A stretch of 64,000 nucleotides of DNA from Sulfurovum xiamenensis (lineage in GTDB: Bacteria; Campylobacterota; Campylobacteria; Campylobacterales; Sulfurovaceae): assembly GCF_030347995.1 (NCBI RefSeq), contig NZ_JAQIBC010000002.1, positions 124,001 through 188,000 of the forward strand. The letters are read 5' to 3'. Under the pieces are notes generated by a model that worked only from the letters and a program-made list of their open reading frames with translations, had not been told where the DNA came from and searched no databases. Numbering within the stretch: position 1 is the first letter of the stretch; every line of letters begins with the position of its first letter. This document shows positions 40,505-50,057 of this stretch, piece after piece. Position numbers and translations under genes: made by a program.

Positions 40505-41371
40505 ATGAAAAGAGAGGGTATGGATACACAAGATGAATTAGCGTACATAAGTGTTGAAAACAGCTGTTCCAGTGCAAAGATAGCATTACAAGGTGCTCAT
40601 ATCTTTGATTTTACACTGAAAGGAAAGGGCAGTGTACTCTTTCTGAGTCAAACATCAGCATTTAAAGAGGGGAAGGCCATAAGAGGTGGTGTACCCATCT
40701 GCTGGCCTTGGTTTGGTGCCAATGAAAGTGATAGCTCGCTACCCAATCATGGGTTTGCCAGAACTTCACTTTGGAAGCATCAATCGACTCAGATGTTAAA
40801 TGATCGAGAGACCAAGGTTACACTGACACTGCATTCGTCACCTGAGACACTCGTACTTTGGCCTTATCTGTTTCATCTGACATTAGATATCTATGTTGGC
40901 GCGGTACTTAGATTAGAACTTACAAGTCAAAATCTTGATACTAAACCGTTTACTTTCACCTCTGCACTACATACTTATCTGGCGATTGATAACATCTATG
41001 AAACGCATGTAGAAGGTTTGGATGAGACATACTATTTCGATAAGACCCAAAATACTTTTACACTTCAAGAGGGTCATATAGATTTTAGCAAAGAGGTAGA
41101 TCGAATCTATCAAAATGTCAATAATGATATTTTGGTAAAAGATAACAAGGTACATCATACTGTTCAAACAGAGGGGACGAATACGATTGTTATTTGGAAT
41201 CCTGGAGAGGTTATAGCAAGTAGTATGGCTGATCTACACGATCACACTCAGATGCTTTGTATAGAGAGTGCCAATGTTTTAGATGATAGTGTGACATTAG
41301 CTAAAGGTGAATCTCACACCCTTAGGCATACAATTATCACTGAATTCAGAGACGTTTCAATCTCTCTATAG
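40505..41371 (+). CDS. D-hexose-6-phosphate mutarotase (YeaD-like, aldose 1-epimerase fold)
   Basis: 288 residues with the YeaD pattern ALQGAHIFDF, IRGGVPICWPWFG, PNHGFARTSLW (substrate His) and HTYLAIDNI. It interconverts anomers of phosphorylated hexoses. It follows the symporter closely. Its 3' end overlaps the convergent aminotransferase gene by 26 bp, so the two mRNAs are complementary there. Confidence 0.88.
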   Translation: MKREGMDTQDELAYISVENSCSSAKIALQGAHIFDFTLKGKGSVLFLSQTSAFKEGKAIRGGVPICWPWFGANESDSSLPNHGFARTSLWKHQSTQMLNDRETKVTLTLHSSPETLVLWPYLFHLTLDIYVGAVLRLELTSQNLDTKPFTFTSALHTYLAIDNIYETHVEGLDETYYFDKTQNTFTLQEGHIDFSKEVDRIYQNVNNDILVKDNKVHHTVQTEGTNTIVIWNPGEVIASSMADLHDHTQMLCIESANVLDDSVTLAKGESHTLRHTIITEFRDVSISL

Positions 41372-42491
41372 CTTCATCAAGCTCTTCTTCTTTTTTAGAG
41401 AAACAGAATCTTGCCAGATGAATACCTTCACTCTCTTGATAGAATGCTCTAGCCGGAACCGCAGCGATACCGGTTTTTTCTAGAAGTGTTACAACCTTTT
41501 GCTTGTCATCTTCACCTTCAAGTTTCGAAATATCGGCTAGTACATAGTAGGCCCCTTTGACATATTCAGCCTTCAGTCCTGCATCATTGAGGGCTTTAAT
41601 GAACTTATCCCTTTTTTTCTGATGCTCTTTGGCTACATTTTCGTAGTAGGATTTAGGTAATTCGTTCAGTCCCTTGAGTATACCGTTCTGTAGCGGTGCA
41701 GGAGGACAGACATATACCAGATCATTAAAAGCAGAGGCTGCATCGATAATGCCTTTTTGTGTGATCGCATATCCAAGTCTCCATCCAGTGATCGAATAGA
41801 TCTTTGAAAAACCTGAGATTACAACTGTTCTCTCTTTTAAACTCTCGATACTTAATGCAGATACAAACTCAAGTTCATCGTAGATAAAATGTTCATACAT
41901 CTCATCACTAAAGAGGAAAAGATCGTTTTGGTTAATGACCTCAGAAAGCGTTTGAAGCTCTTCTTTTGTATACACTTTTCCACTGGGGTTTGAAGGATTG
42001 CAGATGAGTATGGCTTTTGTGTCTTCTGATATCTGATCTTTCAAGTTTTGAAAGTCTATTTCATAAGCTGGCGGATTCGTTCTGATGTATTTGATCTTAC
42101 ATCCTATTGATTTTAGTGTCGCTACGTGGTAACCATAGTAAGGTTCAAAAAGTATGACCTCATCTCCTTCATTGAGCAGGGACATAGCAGTAGCATAAAA
42201 CGCTCCTGTTGCCCCAAGACTTACAAGTACATTGTCCACGTCGATACCCTGGTCATAAAAATCATTCTGCTTTTTAGCGATAGCGGCTCTTAACTTGTAA
42301 TTACCGTAAGCAGAGGTATAGGTATTTTTTCCACGGTCTATCCCTTCTTTTGCACCTTCTACAACTGGTAAAGGTACTTCAAGATCACAAAGACCTTGTG
42401 CCATATTGAGTCCATTTTTTTCGTTACATAATATGGACATCGCTCTGATCTCTGATTGTGCGATATTTTTTGCTCGATTACTTAGTTTCAT
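41346..42491 (-). CDS. PLP-dependent aminotransferase, class I
   Basis: 381 residues from MKLSNRAKNIAQSEIRAM, with an AGG ribosome site; a start 15 codons upstream is possible. Fold-type I landmarks: YGNYKLRAAIAKKQ, NPSNPSGKVYT and the PLP-lysine in VVISGFSKIYSITGWRLGY. Substrate is probably an amino acid such as aspartate, alanine or aromatic; it cannot be fixed from sequence. Divergent from anmK. Confidence 0.85.
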   Translation of the reverse strand: MKLSNRAKNIAQSEIRAMSILCNEKNGLNMAQGLCDLEVPLPVVEGAKEGIDRGKNTYTSAYGNYKLRAAIAKKQNDFYDQGIDVDNVLVSLGATGAFYATAMSLLNEGDEVILFEPYYGYHVATLKSIGCKIKYIRTNPPAYEIDFQNLKDQISEDTKAILICNPSNPSGKVYTKEELQTLSEVINQNDLFLFSDEMYEHFIYDELEFVSALSIESLKERTVVISGFSKIYSITGWRLGYAITQKGIIDAASAFNDLVYVCPPAPLQNGILKGLNELPKSYYENVAKEHQKKRDKFIKALNDAGLKAEYVKGAYYVLADISKLEGEDDKQKVVTLLEKTGIAAVPARAFYQESEGIHLARFCFSKKEEELDEAIERLKRL

Positions 42492-42644
42492 ATTGACCTG
42501 ACTTTTTTTATTTGTTGAAGTATAGTTGAACTTCACTTATATAAATACCTCGCACAACAGAATTGTCATATCACGCAATAGATCTTTACGTTTATCACCA
42601 TATTAAGCAGTAAGTTTGTATAATCTTTCATACTATAAAACCTA

Positions 42645-42666
42645 GGTAATAGGTCTCCTATTATCC
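42645..42666 (+). promoter_or_regulatory. Hairpin in the anmK leader
   Basis: GGTAATAGG, loop TCT, then CCTATTA-T-CC: a 9-bp stem with one bulged T. It ends 18 bases before the anmK ATG, just downstream of a TATAAT at 42628-42633. The gene has no clear Shine-Dalgarno, so this could affect translation. Confidence 0.4.
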
Positions 42667-42684
42667 CACTGAAAAGATATATCG

Positions 42685-43758
42685 ATGAATAAAGAACACT
42701 ATATAGGTATCATGTCAGGTACATCACTTGATGGTGTGGATGTCATACTTTGTGAAATAGACAGCAACTCCTGTAAACTTATTACTTCTTTAGAGTATCC
42801 TATGCCTTTGGAGTTAAAGAGTGAAATACTCAGAGTGATAGAAGAGAATTGTACATTAGAATCTTTAGGAGAGATAGACCATCGTTTGGGTTTACTCTTC
42901 ACACAGGCTGTTGGTGCTTTATTGATTCGTGAGAATATAGATCCATCAGGTATTAATGCTATAGGATTACATGGTCAGACACTTTGGCATGCACCGGAAG
43001 GAGAATATCCTTTCACGATGCAGCTTGGTGACCCTAATATTTTGGCTGCAAAGACAGGGATACCTGTTGTAGCAGATTTCAGACGTAAAGATGTAGCATT
43101 AGGTGGACAGGGTGCCCCTTTTGCACCGGCATTTCATGAATTTATATTTAGTAATATTAATTCGTCTGTTTCTGTGGTAAATATCGGTGGAATGGCAAAT
43201 ATTACTGTCTTAGGAGATAAACTTATAGGATATGATACTGGTTGTGGAAATGTACTTTTGGACATGTGGATAGCTGAACATCAGGGCAAGGCATATGATG
43301 AAAATGGAGAGTGGGCAAGCACAGGTGTTGTGGACTATACTCTTTTAGATAAAATGATGTCGGATGATTTTTTTCAAGAGCCTTATCCCAAAAGTACAGG
43401 TAGAGAAAAATTCAATAATGTATGGTTACAAAAGTATCTTTCAGGACATACGCATAACCCTGAAGATGTACAGAGGACACTTTTAGAACTTACTGCTATG
43501 AGTATCAGTAATGAAGTTTTGAAGTTCAACCCGGATATTACTTTGCTTTGCGGTGGTGGTGCCAAGAATACATTTCTTGTTGAGCGGATCAAAGTATTGA
43601 TGCCAAATGTAGAAGTGGCTATCTCTGCTAATGCAGACCAGATAGAAGCAATGACCTTTGCATGGCTTGCATACAAACGTATACATCATCAAAAAGTCAA
43701 TTTAAAGGACGTTACGGGTGCAAGTGACAATGCAGTTCTAGGAGGCATATATGTATAA
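42685..43758 (+). CDS. anmK: Anhydro-N-acetylmuramic acid kinase
   Basis: 357 residues. GIMSGTSLDGVD at the N-terminus is the AnmK/hexokinase phosphate-1 motif; VVNIGGMANITVL is phosphate-2 and LLCGGGAKNTFLVERI the adenosine motif. It opens and phosphorylates 1,6-anhydroMurNAc from wall turnover to MurNAc-6-P. Overlaps amgK by 8 bp: an anmK-amgK-murU operon. Confidence 0.95.
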   Translation: MNKEHYIGIMSGTSLDGVDVILCEIDSNSCKLITSLEYPMPLELKSEILRVIEENCTLESLGEIDHRLGLLFTQAVGALLIRENIDPSGINAIGLHGQTLWHAPEGEYPFTMQLGDPNILAAKTGIPVVADFRRKDVALGGQGAPFAPAFHEFIFSNINSSVSVVNIGGMANITVLGDKLIGYDTGCGNVLLDMWIAEHQGKAYDENGEWASTGVVDYTLLDKMMSDDFFQEPYPKSTGREKFNNVWLQKYLSGHTHNPEDVQRTLLELTAMSISNEVLKFNPDITLLCGGGAKNTFLVERIKVLMPNVEVAISANADQIEAMTFAWLAYKRIHHQKVNLKDVTGASDNAVLGGIYV

Positions 43759-44731
43759 AGAGTTAACAGAATGGTTGGAGTCGTTAGGTATTAATGACCC
43801 GGAACTTCAAATGTTACATGGGGATGCGAGTGCAAGAAGATACTACCGTCTTATAAACAGTGATGGTGGTATCGTGATGGATGCTTCAGAAGCCAAAGAG
43901 AGTGTACCTGTCTTTATCGGTGTAGCTCAAAGACTTACAGATGCAAATGTACGTATACCGACCATAAATGCCTATGATCTTGAAAAAGGTTTTGTGTTTT
44001 TAGAGGATATAGGCTCTACCCACCTCCTGGATAAATGTGTGGAAGGTGTAGATGCAAGGCCTTATTATGATAAAGCCATAGAAACATTGGTTCAACTCCA
44101 GACCACATCTTCTAAAGGTTTACTACCGTATGATCAGGGTTTTTTGCTCGAAGAGATGAATCTTATGACAGAGTGGTACCTAAAAGCATATCTGGGCACA
44201 ACACTTGAATGTCTTGAAGGACGTATGCTTTTGGAGAGTTTCTCCCTGATAGCCAAAGAGGTATTGAGCCAGCCGCAAGGCATTTTTGTACACCGGGACT
44301 ACCATGCACGCAATTTGATGATAGACAGCAATGACGAGATTGTGGTCATAGACTTCCAGGATGCAAGAGAAGGGGCTTTGACCTATGACCTGGTCTCATT
44401 GCTTCGTGATGCCTATGTGAAACTGGATAGAAGAGAATTACGCAGACTGATCCTGCTCTTTAAGGAGTTGAAGGGACTTGATGTAGAGGATGAGACGTTT
44501 ATCCGCTGGTTTGATTTTACAGGCCTGCAGCGTCACATCAAGATACTGGGTATTTTTTCAAGACTGGCACTAAGAGACGGGAAAAAGAAATACCTGCAGG
44601 ATATTCCACAAACGTTGAAGTATATCCTGGAAGTGGGTCAAAAGTACCCGGAACTGGACGGATTGATCGCTCTACTGAAATCACAATATGGTGAGTTCAA
44701 AGATGCACCTGTCACGATGAGAATATTTTAA
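43751..44731 (+). CDS. amgK: N-acetylmuramate/N-acetylglucosamine kinase (AmgK-like)
   Basis: 326 residues of the aminoglycoside phosphotransferase fold. GDASARRYYRL near the start, FVHRDYHARNLMI (catalytic Asp) and VVIDFQDAREGALTYDLVSLL (metal Asp) are intact. AmgK puts a phosphate on C1 of MurNAc or GlcNAc. Its place between anmK and murU supports this over a generic phosphotransferase. Confidence 0.9.
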   Translation: MYKELTEWLESLGINDPELQMLHGDASARRYYRLINSDGGIVMDASEAKESVPVFIGVAQRLTDANVRIPTINAYDLEKGFVFLEDIGSTHLLDKCVEGVDARPYYDKAIETLVQLQTTSSKGLLPYDQGFLLEEMNLMTEWYLKAYLGTTLECLEGRMLLESFSLIAKEVLSQPQGIFVHRDYHARNLMIDSNDEIVVIDFQDAREGALTYDLVSLLRDAYVKLDRRELRRLILLFKELKGLDVEDETFIRWFDFTGLQRHIKILGIFSRLALRDGKKKYLQDIPQTLKYILEVGQKYPELDGLIALLKSQYGEFKDAPVTMRIF

Positions 44732-44759
44732 CCGCCTAATTAAGAAAGGATACACTACG

Positions 44760-45428
44760 ATGAAATGTATGATACTTGCTGCAGGTTCTGGAACAAGAAT
44801 GAGGCCACTGACCGACACGACACCGAAACCTCTACTTAAAGTAGGCGGTATACCTCTTATCGTATGGCACATAGAACGTCTAGCACATGACGGATATACT
44901 GATATAGTCATTAACATTGCACACCTGGGGTATCAAATCCCTGAAGCACTGGGGGACGGTTCAGAGTGGGGCGTGAACATTACCTACTCTGATGAACAGG
45001 AAGAGGGTGGACTTGAGACAGCAGGGGGCATCATCAAAGCGCTGCCATTACTTGGGGATCAGGCATTTTTGGTTCTCAATGGAGATATATGGACCGATTA
45101 TGATTTTCAAGACCATAGAAAGCTTGCAGAAGGTATTCTCGCCCATTTAGTCCTTGTACCCAACCCGGAACATAACCCTGAAGGAGATTTCGCCTTAGAT
45201 GGGAACAGGGTCATTGATAACAGGCAATACACTTTCTCTGGCATCGGGTACTACTCTCCAAAACTCTTTGATGGGGTACTCTACGGTAAATCTGCACTGG
45301 CACCTTTACTCAGAGTAGCAATCAAAGAGGGAAAAGTGACCGGTGAACTCTATGAAGGCGAATGGCTTGATATAGGGACACCAGAGAGACTGGAGCTTTT
45401 GAACGCCCAGTTGATGAATAGGTATTAA
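44760..45428 (+). CDS. murU: N-acetylmuramate alpha-1-phosphate uridylyltransferase (MurU-like)
   Basis: 222 residues of the nucleotidyltransferase fold, with CMILAAGSGTRMRPLTDTTPKPLL (nucleotide loop) and VLNGDIWTDY (metal Asp). MurU makes UDP-MurNAc directly from MurNAc-1-P and so bypasses the fosfomycin-sensitive MurA step. It follows amgK by 28 bp and its stop overlaps a convergent HAD gene by 4 bp. Confidence 0.9.
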   Translation: MKCMILAAGSGTRMRPLTDTTPKPLLKVGGIPLIVWHIERLAHDGYTDIVINIAHLGYQIPEALGDGSEWGVNITYSDEQEEGGLETAGGIIKALPLLGDQAFLVLNGDIWTDYDFQDHRKLAEGILAHLVLVPNPEHNPEGDFALDGNRVIDNRQYTFSGIGYYSPKLFDGVLYGKSALAPLLRVAIKEGKVTGELYEGEWLDIGTPERLELLNAQLMNRY

Positions 45429-46255
45429 CGCTTCTGTTCTTTCAAATATTTGGCCACTGCATCCTCATCGTTAGAGTGAGGAAGTATGACATCTGCTACG
45501 GCTTTTACCTCATCCAGGGCATTGGAAACGGCTACAGAGGTTCCTGCAAGCTTGAACATCCCAATGTCATTGACAGAGTCACCAAATACCGTTACATCAG
45601 CAGGATCTCGTTCTAGATAGTTCATAACCTTCTGAAGTGCATGGGCTTTGTCCCCTTCAGGGTGAAGTATCGTCAGGAAGTAGCCGTCTGAGTATTTTTC
45701 CGGGGAGAGTTTGCACTCTATGGCATCTTTGAATGTCGCTTTTAATTTCGATGTAAGAGGTTTCAGTGTTTTTTTATCACCAAAATAAACGATCTTCAGG
45801 TTCAACTCCATGGTTTTATTTTCAGGGTTGAACTGTAGTCGTGGATCATTTTTGTAGCCCTTGAGGACAAATTTCTGATGCTTATTCAGTTTACGAGGGT
45901 ACAAAAATGCTTCATTGAGATCCATGTCTTTCAACCCTATGATAAAAGGGTCAATATCAAACTGTAATCCAACTTCAACGATGGCATCACCCAGTGCTTT
46001 GTTGATGGTTTTTAGATCTATGAGCTTTTTGTCCGGAGAGACAATCATCGTACCGTCTAATAGTATCATAGGGGCATCCAGATGGAGTTTTTCCAAAAAG
46101 TCATGGGTTTTTTGAAAGCTTCTTGCTGTGGCTACTGAGAGAATGGCATCTTTGCTTTTTGTGTTCCAAACTTCTCTGCTGAAATCACTGACACTCTGGT
46201 CCGTACGCAAAAACGTATGGTCGAGGTCAGTGATATAGATAGGTCTGTTGTGCAT
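45425..46255 (-). CDS. HAD-IIB (Cof-type) phosphatase
   Basis: 276 residues. Motif I is ITDLDHTFLRTD, motif II SVATARS, and motif III/IV GDKAHAL...FGDSVNDIGMFKLAG, with a C2 cap in between. Cof-type enzymes dephosphorylate small phospho-sugars and cofactors. It is coupled to the upstream radical SAM gene (TAATG) and convergent with murU. No mupP (HAD-IA) gene is seen near anmK-amgK-murU, so this could supply MurNAc-6-P phosphatase activity; that is speculation. Confidence 0.85.
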   Translation of the reverse strand: MHNRPIYITDLDHTFLRTDQSVSDFSREVWNTKSKDAILSVATARSFQKTHDFLEKLHLDAPMILLDGTMIVSPDKKLIDLKTINKALGDAIVEVGLQFDIDPFIIGLKDMDLNEAFLYPRKLNKHQKFVLKGYKNDPRLQFNPENKTMELNLKIVYFGDKKTLKPLTSKLKATFKDAIECKLSPEKYSDGYFLTILHPEGDKAHALQKVMNYLERDPADVTVFGDSVNDIGMFKLAGTSVAVSNALDEVKAVADVILPHSNDEDAVAKYLKEQKR

Positions 46256-48000
46256 TAACTTGCAAATCCTGATTTAAAATTCGTTTTTGCCTGTACGATG
46301 GCTTTTTGTTTCTCTTTTTTATGTATATCTTTCTCCACAAAGATCTTTTTACGTGTGACAGGGTCCATCTCTGTGTAGTACATCACGGCAGAGTAGGTTC
46401 CAGGAGTCGGGGTAAAAACCTGTGCCTGTTCGGGGTTCATTTTAAGCTCTTCAGTCGTAAAACGTTTCAGTTCATGCATATCTTTCTCTTCACAACCCGG
46501 GTGTGCGGCGATAAGATAATAGGTAAGATACTGCTTTTTCCCCATATCTTTGTTGAGTTTGTCATACAGCCTTTTAAAGTCTATCAGTGTCTGTTTTCCC
46601 GGTTTTCCCATAAGATCAAGTACATGCTGCTGGGTATGTTCAGGTGCGACTTTCATCTGGCCTGAGATATGGTGTTCTACCAGCTCTTTGAGATAGGAGT
46701 AGCCCTTACGTTTGTCTTCATTGATCAGGTCATAACGTATACCTGAAGCTACGAAGGCCTTTTTGATCCCCTCTATGTTACGTACCTGTTTCATCATACC
46801 TATCACACGGGTATGGTCCGGTTTCATGGATGAACATAGATGTCGTGAATCTACACAACGCTGATGGTCGCAGGTACCGAGTTTGAGTTTTTTATTACAC
46901 TCATAGCCGTACATATTTGCTGTAGGACCGCCAAGATCTGAGATGATGCCTTTAAAGTCTTTGTACTCTTTAAACTGATTGGCCTCTTTGACGATGGACT
47001 GTTCTGAACGTGTACGGATCGTACGTCCCTGGTGCACACCAATGGCACAGAAGTTACATTCACCCCAGCATCCCTGGTGTGTCATAATGGAGAACTTGAT
47101 CGTCTCAAGACATTTTACTTTACCTTCCGGACGGTGGTAGGGGTGCAGTTCTCTTGTAAACGGCAGGGCAGAGACTTCATCCATCTCAGGTTCACTCAGA
47201 TAATCGCATGGCGGATTTTGTATAGAGTAACGTGTGTCTACTTTCTGGCAAAGACCTTTTGCTGCGATGGGATCATTGTTGTCATAAAAAAGATCAAAAA
47301 GATCTATATACTTCTCTTTATCATCCAGACACTCCTGGTGTGAGGGAAGTTGATGATAATGCTCTACAGGCTCTTTGTTTATGTAGCAGACACCGCGTAT
47401 GTCTCTCCACTCCTTACCTTGATCCAAGGCATGGGTAAGCTCACGAATCGCCTGTTCTCCCATACCATAGATGAGTATATCTGCCTTAGAGTCAAAGAGT
47501 ATAGGTTTTCTAAGCTTGTTGCTCCAGTAGTCGTAGTGGGTGACACGTCTAAGTGAAGCTTCTATACCGCCCAGAACGATAGGTACCGTATTTTTAAAGT
47601 TTTGACGTATGAGATTGGTGTAGACCAGAACAGCTCGGTCTGGACGTTTGGTATTCTTTCCTCCGGGTGTATAATCATCAGAATTTCTAAACTTCTTTGT
47701 AGCTGTATAGTTCGCTACCATAGAGTCAATACTTCCACCACTCACACCCCAGTAGAGTCTCGGTTCACCCAAACGTCTGATATCTTTGTCACTCTTGATA
47801 TCAGGCTGACCTATGATTCCAACCTTATACCCCAGCTTTTCAAGCATACGTCCGACTGTAGCCACACCAATGAACGGAGAATCTATATAGGCATCTCCAG
47901 AGATCAATATCACATCACACTGTTTCCACCCAAGTGCATCCATCTCTTCTCTGGTGGTAGGTAAAAAACGTTTTGCTTCTCTAAGATCAAGTTTGCTCAT
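46255..48000 (-). CDS. YgiQ-family radical SAM protein
   Basis: 581 residues: an N-terminal B12-binding-like domain (about 20-150) and a radical SAM domain with the 4Fe-4S motif C-x3-C-x2-C in THQGCWGECNFCAIGVHQGR. The C-terminus is the YgiQ DUF3362 tail. Reaction unknown. It is co-transcribed with the HAD gene downstream. Confidence 0.92.
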   Translation of the reverse strand: MSKLDLREAKRFLPTTREEMDALGWKQCDVILISGDAYIDSPFIGVATVGRMLEKLGYKVGIIGQPDIKSDKDIRRLGEPRLYWGVSGGSIDSMVANYTATKKFRNSDDYTPGGKNTKRPDRAVLVYTNLIRQNFKNTVPIVLGGIEASLRRVTHYDYWSNKLRKPILFDSKADILIYGMGEQAIRELTHALDQGKEWRDIRGVCYINKEPVEHYHQLPSHQECLDDKEKYIDLFDLFYDNNDPIAAKGLCQKVDTRYSIQNPPCDYLSEPEMDEVSALPFTRELHPYHRPEGKVKCLETIKFSIMTHQGCWGECNFCAIGVHQGRTIRTRSEQSIVKEANQFKEYKDFKGIISDLGGPTANMYGYECNKKLKLGTCDHQRCVDSRHLCSSMKPDHTRVIGMMKQVRNIEGIKKAFVASGIRYDLINEDKRKGYSYLKELVEHHISGQMKVAPEHTQQHVLDLMGKPGKQTLIDFKRLYDKLNKDMGKKQYLTYYLIAAHPGCEEKDMHELKRFTTEELKMNPEQAQVFTPTPGTYSAVMYYTEMDPVTRKKIFVEKDIHKKEKQKAIVQAKTNFKSGFAS

Positions 48001-48176
48001 AGGGGTACCTTATTCATGCATCCAAAATACAGGAATTTCTTCTTTCATAGTGATTATTTTCGTATTATAGCCAATAAGTGTGAATTATCCTTATGATACC
48101 TATTATCCTTATAAAATGACTTTCTATATTTTGGTACAATAAGTATAGAGTTGATAATTTCCTAATGGGAGTAGAG

Positions 48177-50012
48177 ATGAAACAAGAACCGATAGATATG
48201 CCTAAATTCAATCCTTTTACCAATATATGGGTGATACTGATCATGATTATGCTCGGATTTCAATTGTATAATTATATGTCATTGCAGAAACAGAGTCAAA
48301 CACTCTCTTACGATGAATTTAAAAAGAAAATTGCAGAAAATAGTATCAAAGAGATACGAATCGATGGAGATCAGGTTGTAGCTACTTTAAAAGGTGAGAT
48401 AGGTTCGAGACCTGCTTATGTAAGGACAACACTTCCTCCTTTTGAAGATAAAACATTATTAGCACTATTGGAAAAAAATCAGGTTGAGATGTTCGTGAAG
48501 TCACAAAAAGAGTCAGGTTTTTGGCTTGCTTTTTTTATGTTGCTGCCACTTTTTATCTTTATAGGGTTTATATTTTACAGTTCACGACGTATGAAAGAGC
48601 AATTAGGTGGTATGGGTGGAGGTGTATTTGACTTTATGAAATCCACGGCTAAAAAATATGAGAAACAAAAGGTATCTGTGACGTTTGATGATCTGGCAGG
48701 TGTGGAAAATGCAAAGATCGAACTCTATGAAGTTGTGGACTTTCTTAAAAATCCTGAAAAATATGAAAGAATAGGTGCCAAAATTCCCAGAGGGATCTTG
48801 CTGATGGGAGCACCGGGTACGGGGAAGACCCTTTTGGCAAAAGCAGTAGCAGGGGAGGCGGAAGTGCCATTCTTTTCCATCAGTGGTTCGGAGTTTGTTG
48901 AAATGTTTGTAGGAGTAGGGGCATCAAGGGTACGTGATCTTTTTAACAAAGCCAAAAAAGAAGCCCCTGCAATCATTTTTATCGATGAAATTGACTCTGT
49001 CGGGCGTGCCAGAGGTGCAGGTGTAGGCGGCGGTCATGATGAAAAAGAACAGACACTCAACCAGATCTTAGCTGAGATGGACGGTTTTGAGTCAGAAGAG
49101 CAGGTCGTGGTCATCGCAGCGACAAACCGCCCTGATGTTCTCGATTATGCACTGCTAAGACCGGGTAGGTTTGACCGTAAAATCACACTCAGTCTGCCCG
49201 ATGTCAAAGCACGTGAAAAGATACTCAACATCCATATACGTAATGTTCAGATAGACAACTCTATAGATTTGGAGAAGATAGCAAAAATATCTATCGGTTT
49301 CTCCGGTGCAGATCTCGCCAATCTTGTCAACGAAGCAGCCATGCATGCAGCTAGAGAAGGGCAAAAGTATGTCACACAGGATGATTTCATGTATGCACGT
49401 GATCGTATCATCATGGGTGTCGAACAGGAGTTTGTCTTGGATGAAAAGGACAAGCAAAGAGTAGCCATTCATGAGAGTGGTCATGTACTTGCTGCACTGC
49501 TGCTTGAACATGCAGATCCTATAGAAAAGGTAAGTATCATTCCAAGAGGGCAGGCACTGGGAATGACAGAACAACTGCCGTTGAAAGATTTAAAAAACTT
49601 TCCAAAGGCCTATCTGCTAGACAAAATAGGGGTGATGCTTGGTGGAAGGGCTGCAGAACAAACACTGCTTGGTGATCTCTCTTCAGGAGCGGCCAATGAT
49701 CTTAAAGAGGCAACGAGTCTGGCAACACATATGGTAAGCCAATGGGGTATGAGTGAAGTGCTTGGACCTGTTTACTATCAAAAAGGGGAAGATCATGTCT
49801 TTTTGGGGCGTGAAATGGCGATGCCAAAAGACTTCAGTGAAGCGACAGCCAAACTCATAGATGATGAAGTAAGGAAGATTATTACAGAAAAAGAGGAAGA
49901 GGTATTAAAACTTTTTCAAACCCATAAGAAAGAGATCAGTGCGCTTTCAGATAAACTGGTAGAAAAAGAGCTGTTATATCTTGATGAGATCAAGAGTATC
50001 GTAGATATATAG
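48177..50012 (+). CDS. ftsH: ATP-dependent zinc metalloprotease FtsH
   Basis: 611 residues from [11 protein letters not shown], with GGGAG 5 bases upstream. Two membrane helices (about 14-32 and 115-135), AAA+ domain with Walker A GAPGTGKT (211-218), pore loop FVGVGAS, Walker B FIDEID, arginine fingers in RPGRFDR and the M41 site HESGH (432-436) with third ligand in GAANDL. It degrades membrane and short-lived proteins. All motifs lost in the paralogue at 15793 are intact here. Confidence 0.97.
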   Translation: MKQEPIDMPKFNPFTNIWVILIMIMLGFQLYNYMSLQKQSQTLSYDEFKKKIAENSIKEIRIDGDQVVATLKGEIGSRPAYVRTTLPPFEDKTLLALLEKNQVEMFVKSQKESGFWLAFFMLLPLFIFIGFIFYSSRRMKEQLGGMGGGVFDFMKSTAKKYEKQKVSVTFDDLAGVENAKIELYEVVDFLKNPEKYERIGAKIPRGILLMGAPGTGKTLLAKAVAGEAEVPFFSISGSEFVEMFVGVGASRVRDLFNKAKKEAPAIIFIDEIDSVGRARGAGVGGGHDEKEQTLNQILAEMDGFESEEQVVVIAATNRPDVLDYALLRPGRFDRKITLSLPDVKAREKILNIHIRNVQIDNSIDLEKIAKISIGFSGADLANLVNEAAMHAAREGQKYVTQDDFMYARDRIIMGVEQEFVLDEKDKQRVAIHESGHVLAALLLEHADPIEKVSIIPRGQALGMTEQLPLKDLKNFPKAYLLDKIGVMLGGRAAEQTLLGDLSSGAANDLKEATSLATHMVSQWGMSEVLGPVYYQKGEDHVFLGREMAMPKDFSEATAKLIDDEVRKIITEKEEEVLKLFQTHKKEISALSDKLVEKELLYLDEIKSIVDI

Positions 50013-50057
50013 TTACAGAACAAGAAAGAATTTCCCGCTCTGCAACATAATGTTTGA

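Noticed and set aside
43751-44731. Homoserine or choline kinase instead of AmgK
   Set aside because: The fold is shared, but the position between anmK and murU favours the amino-sugar kinase.
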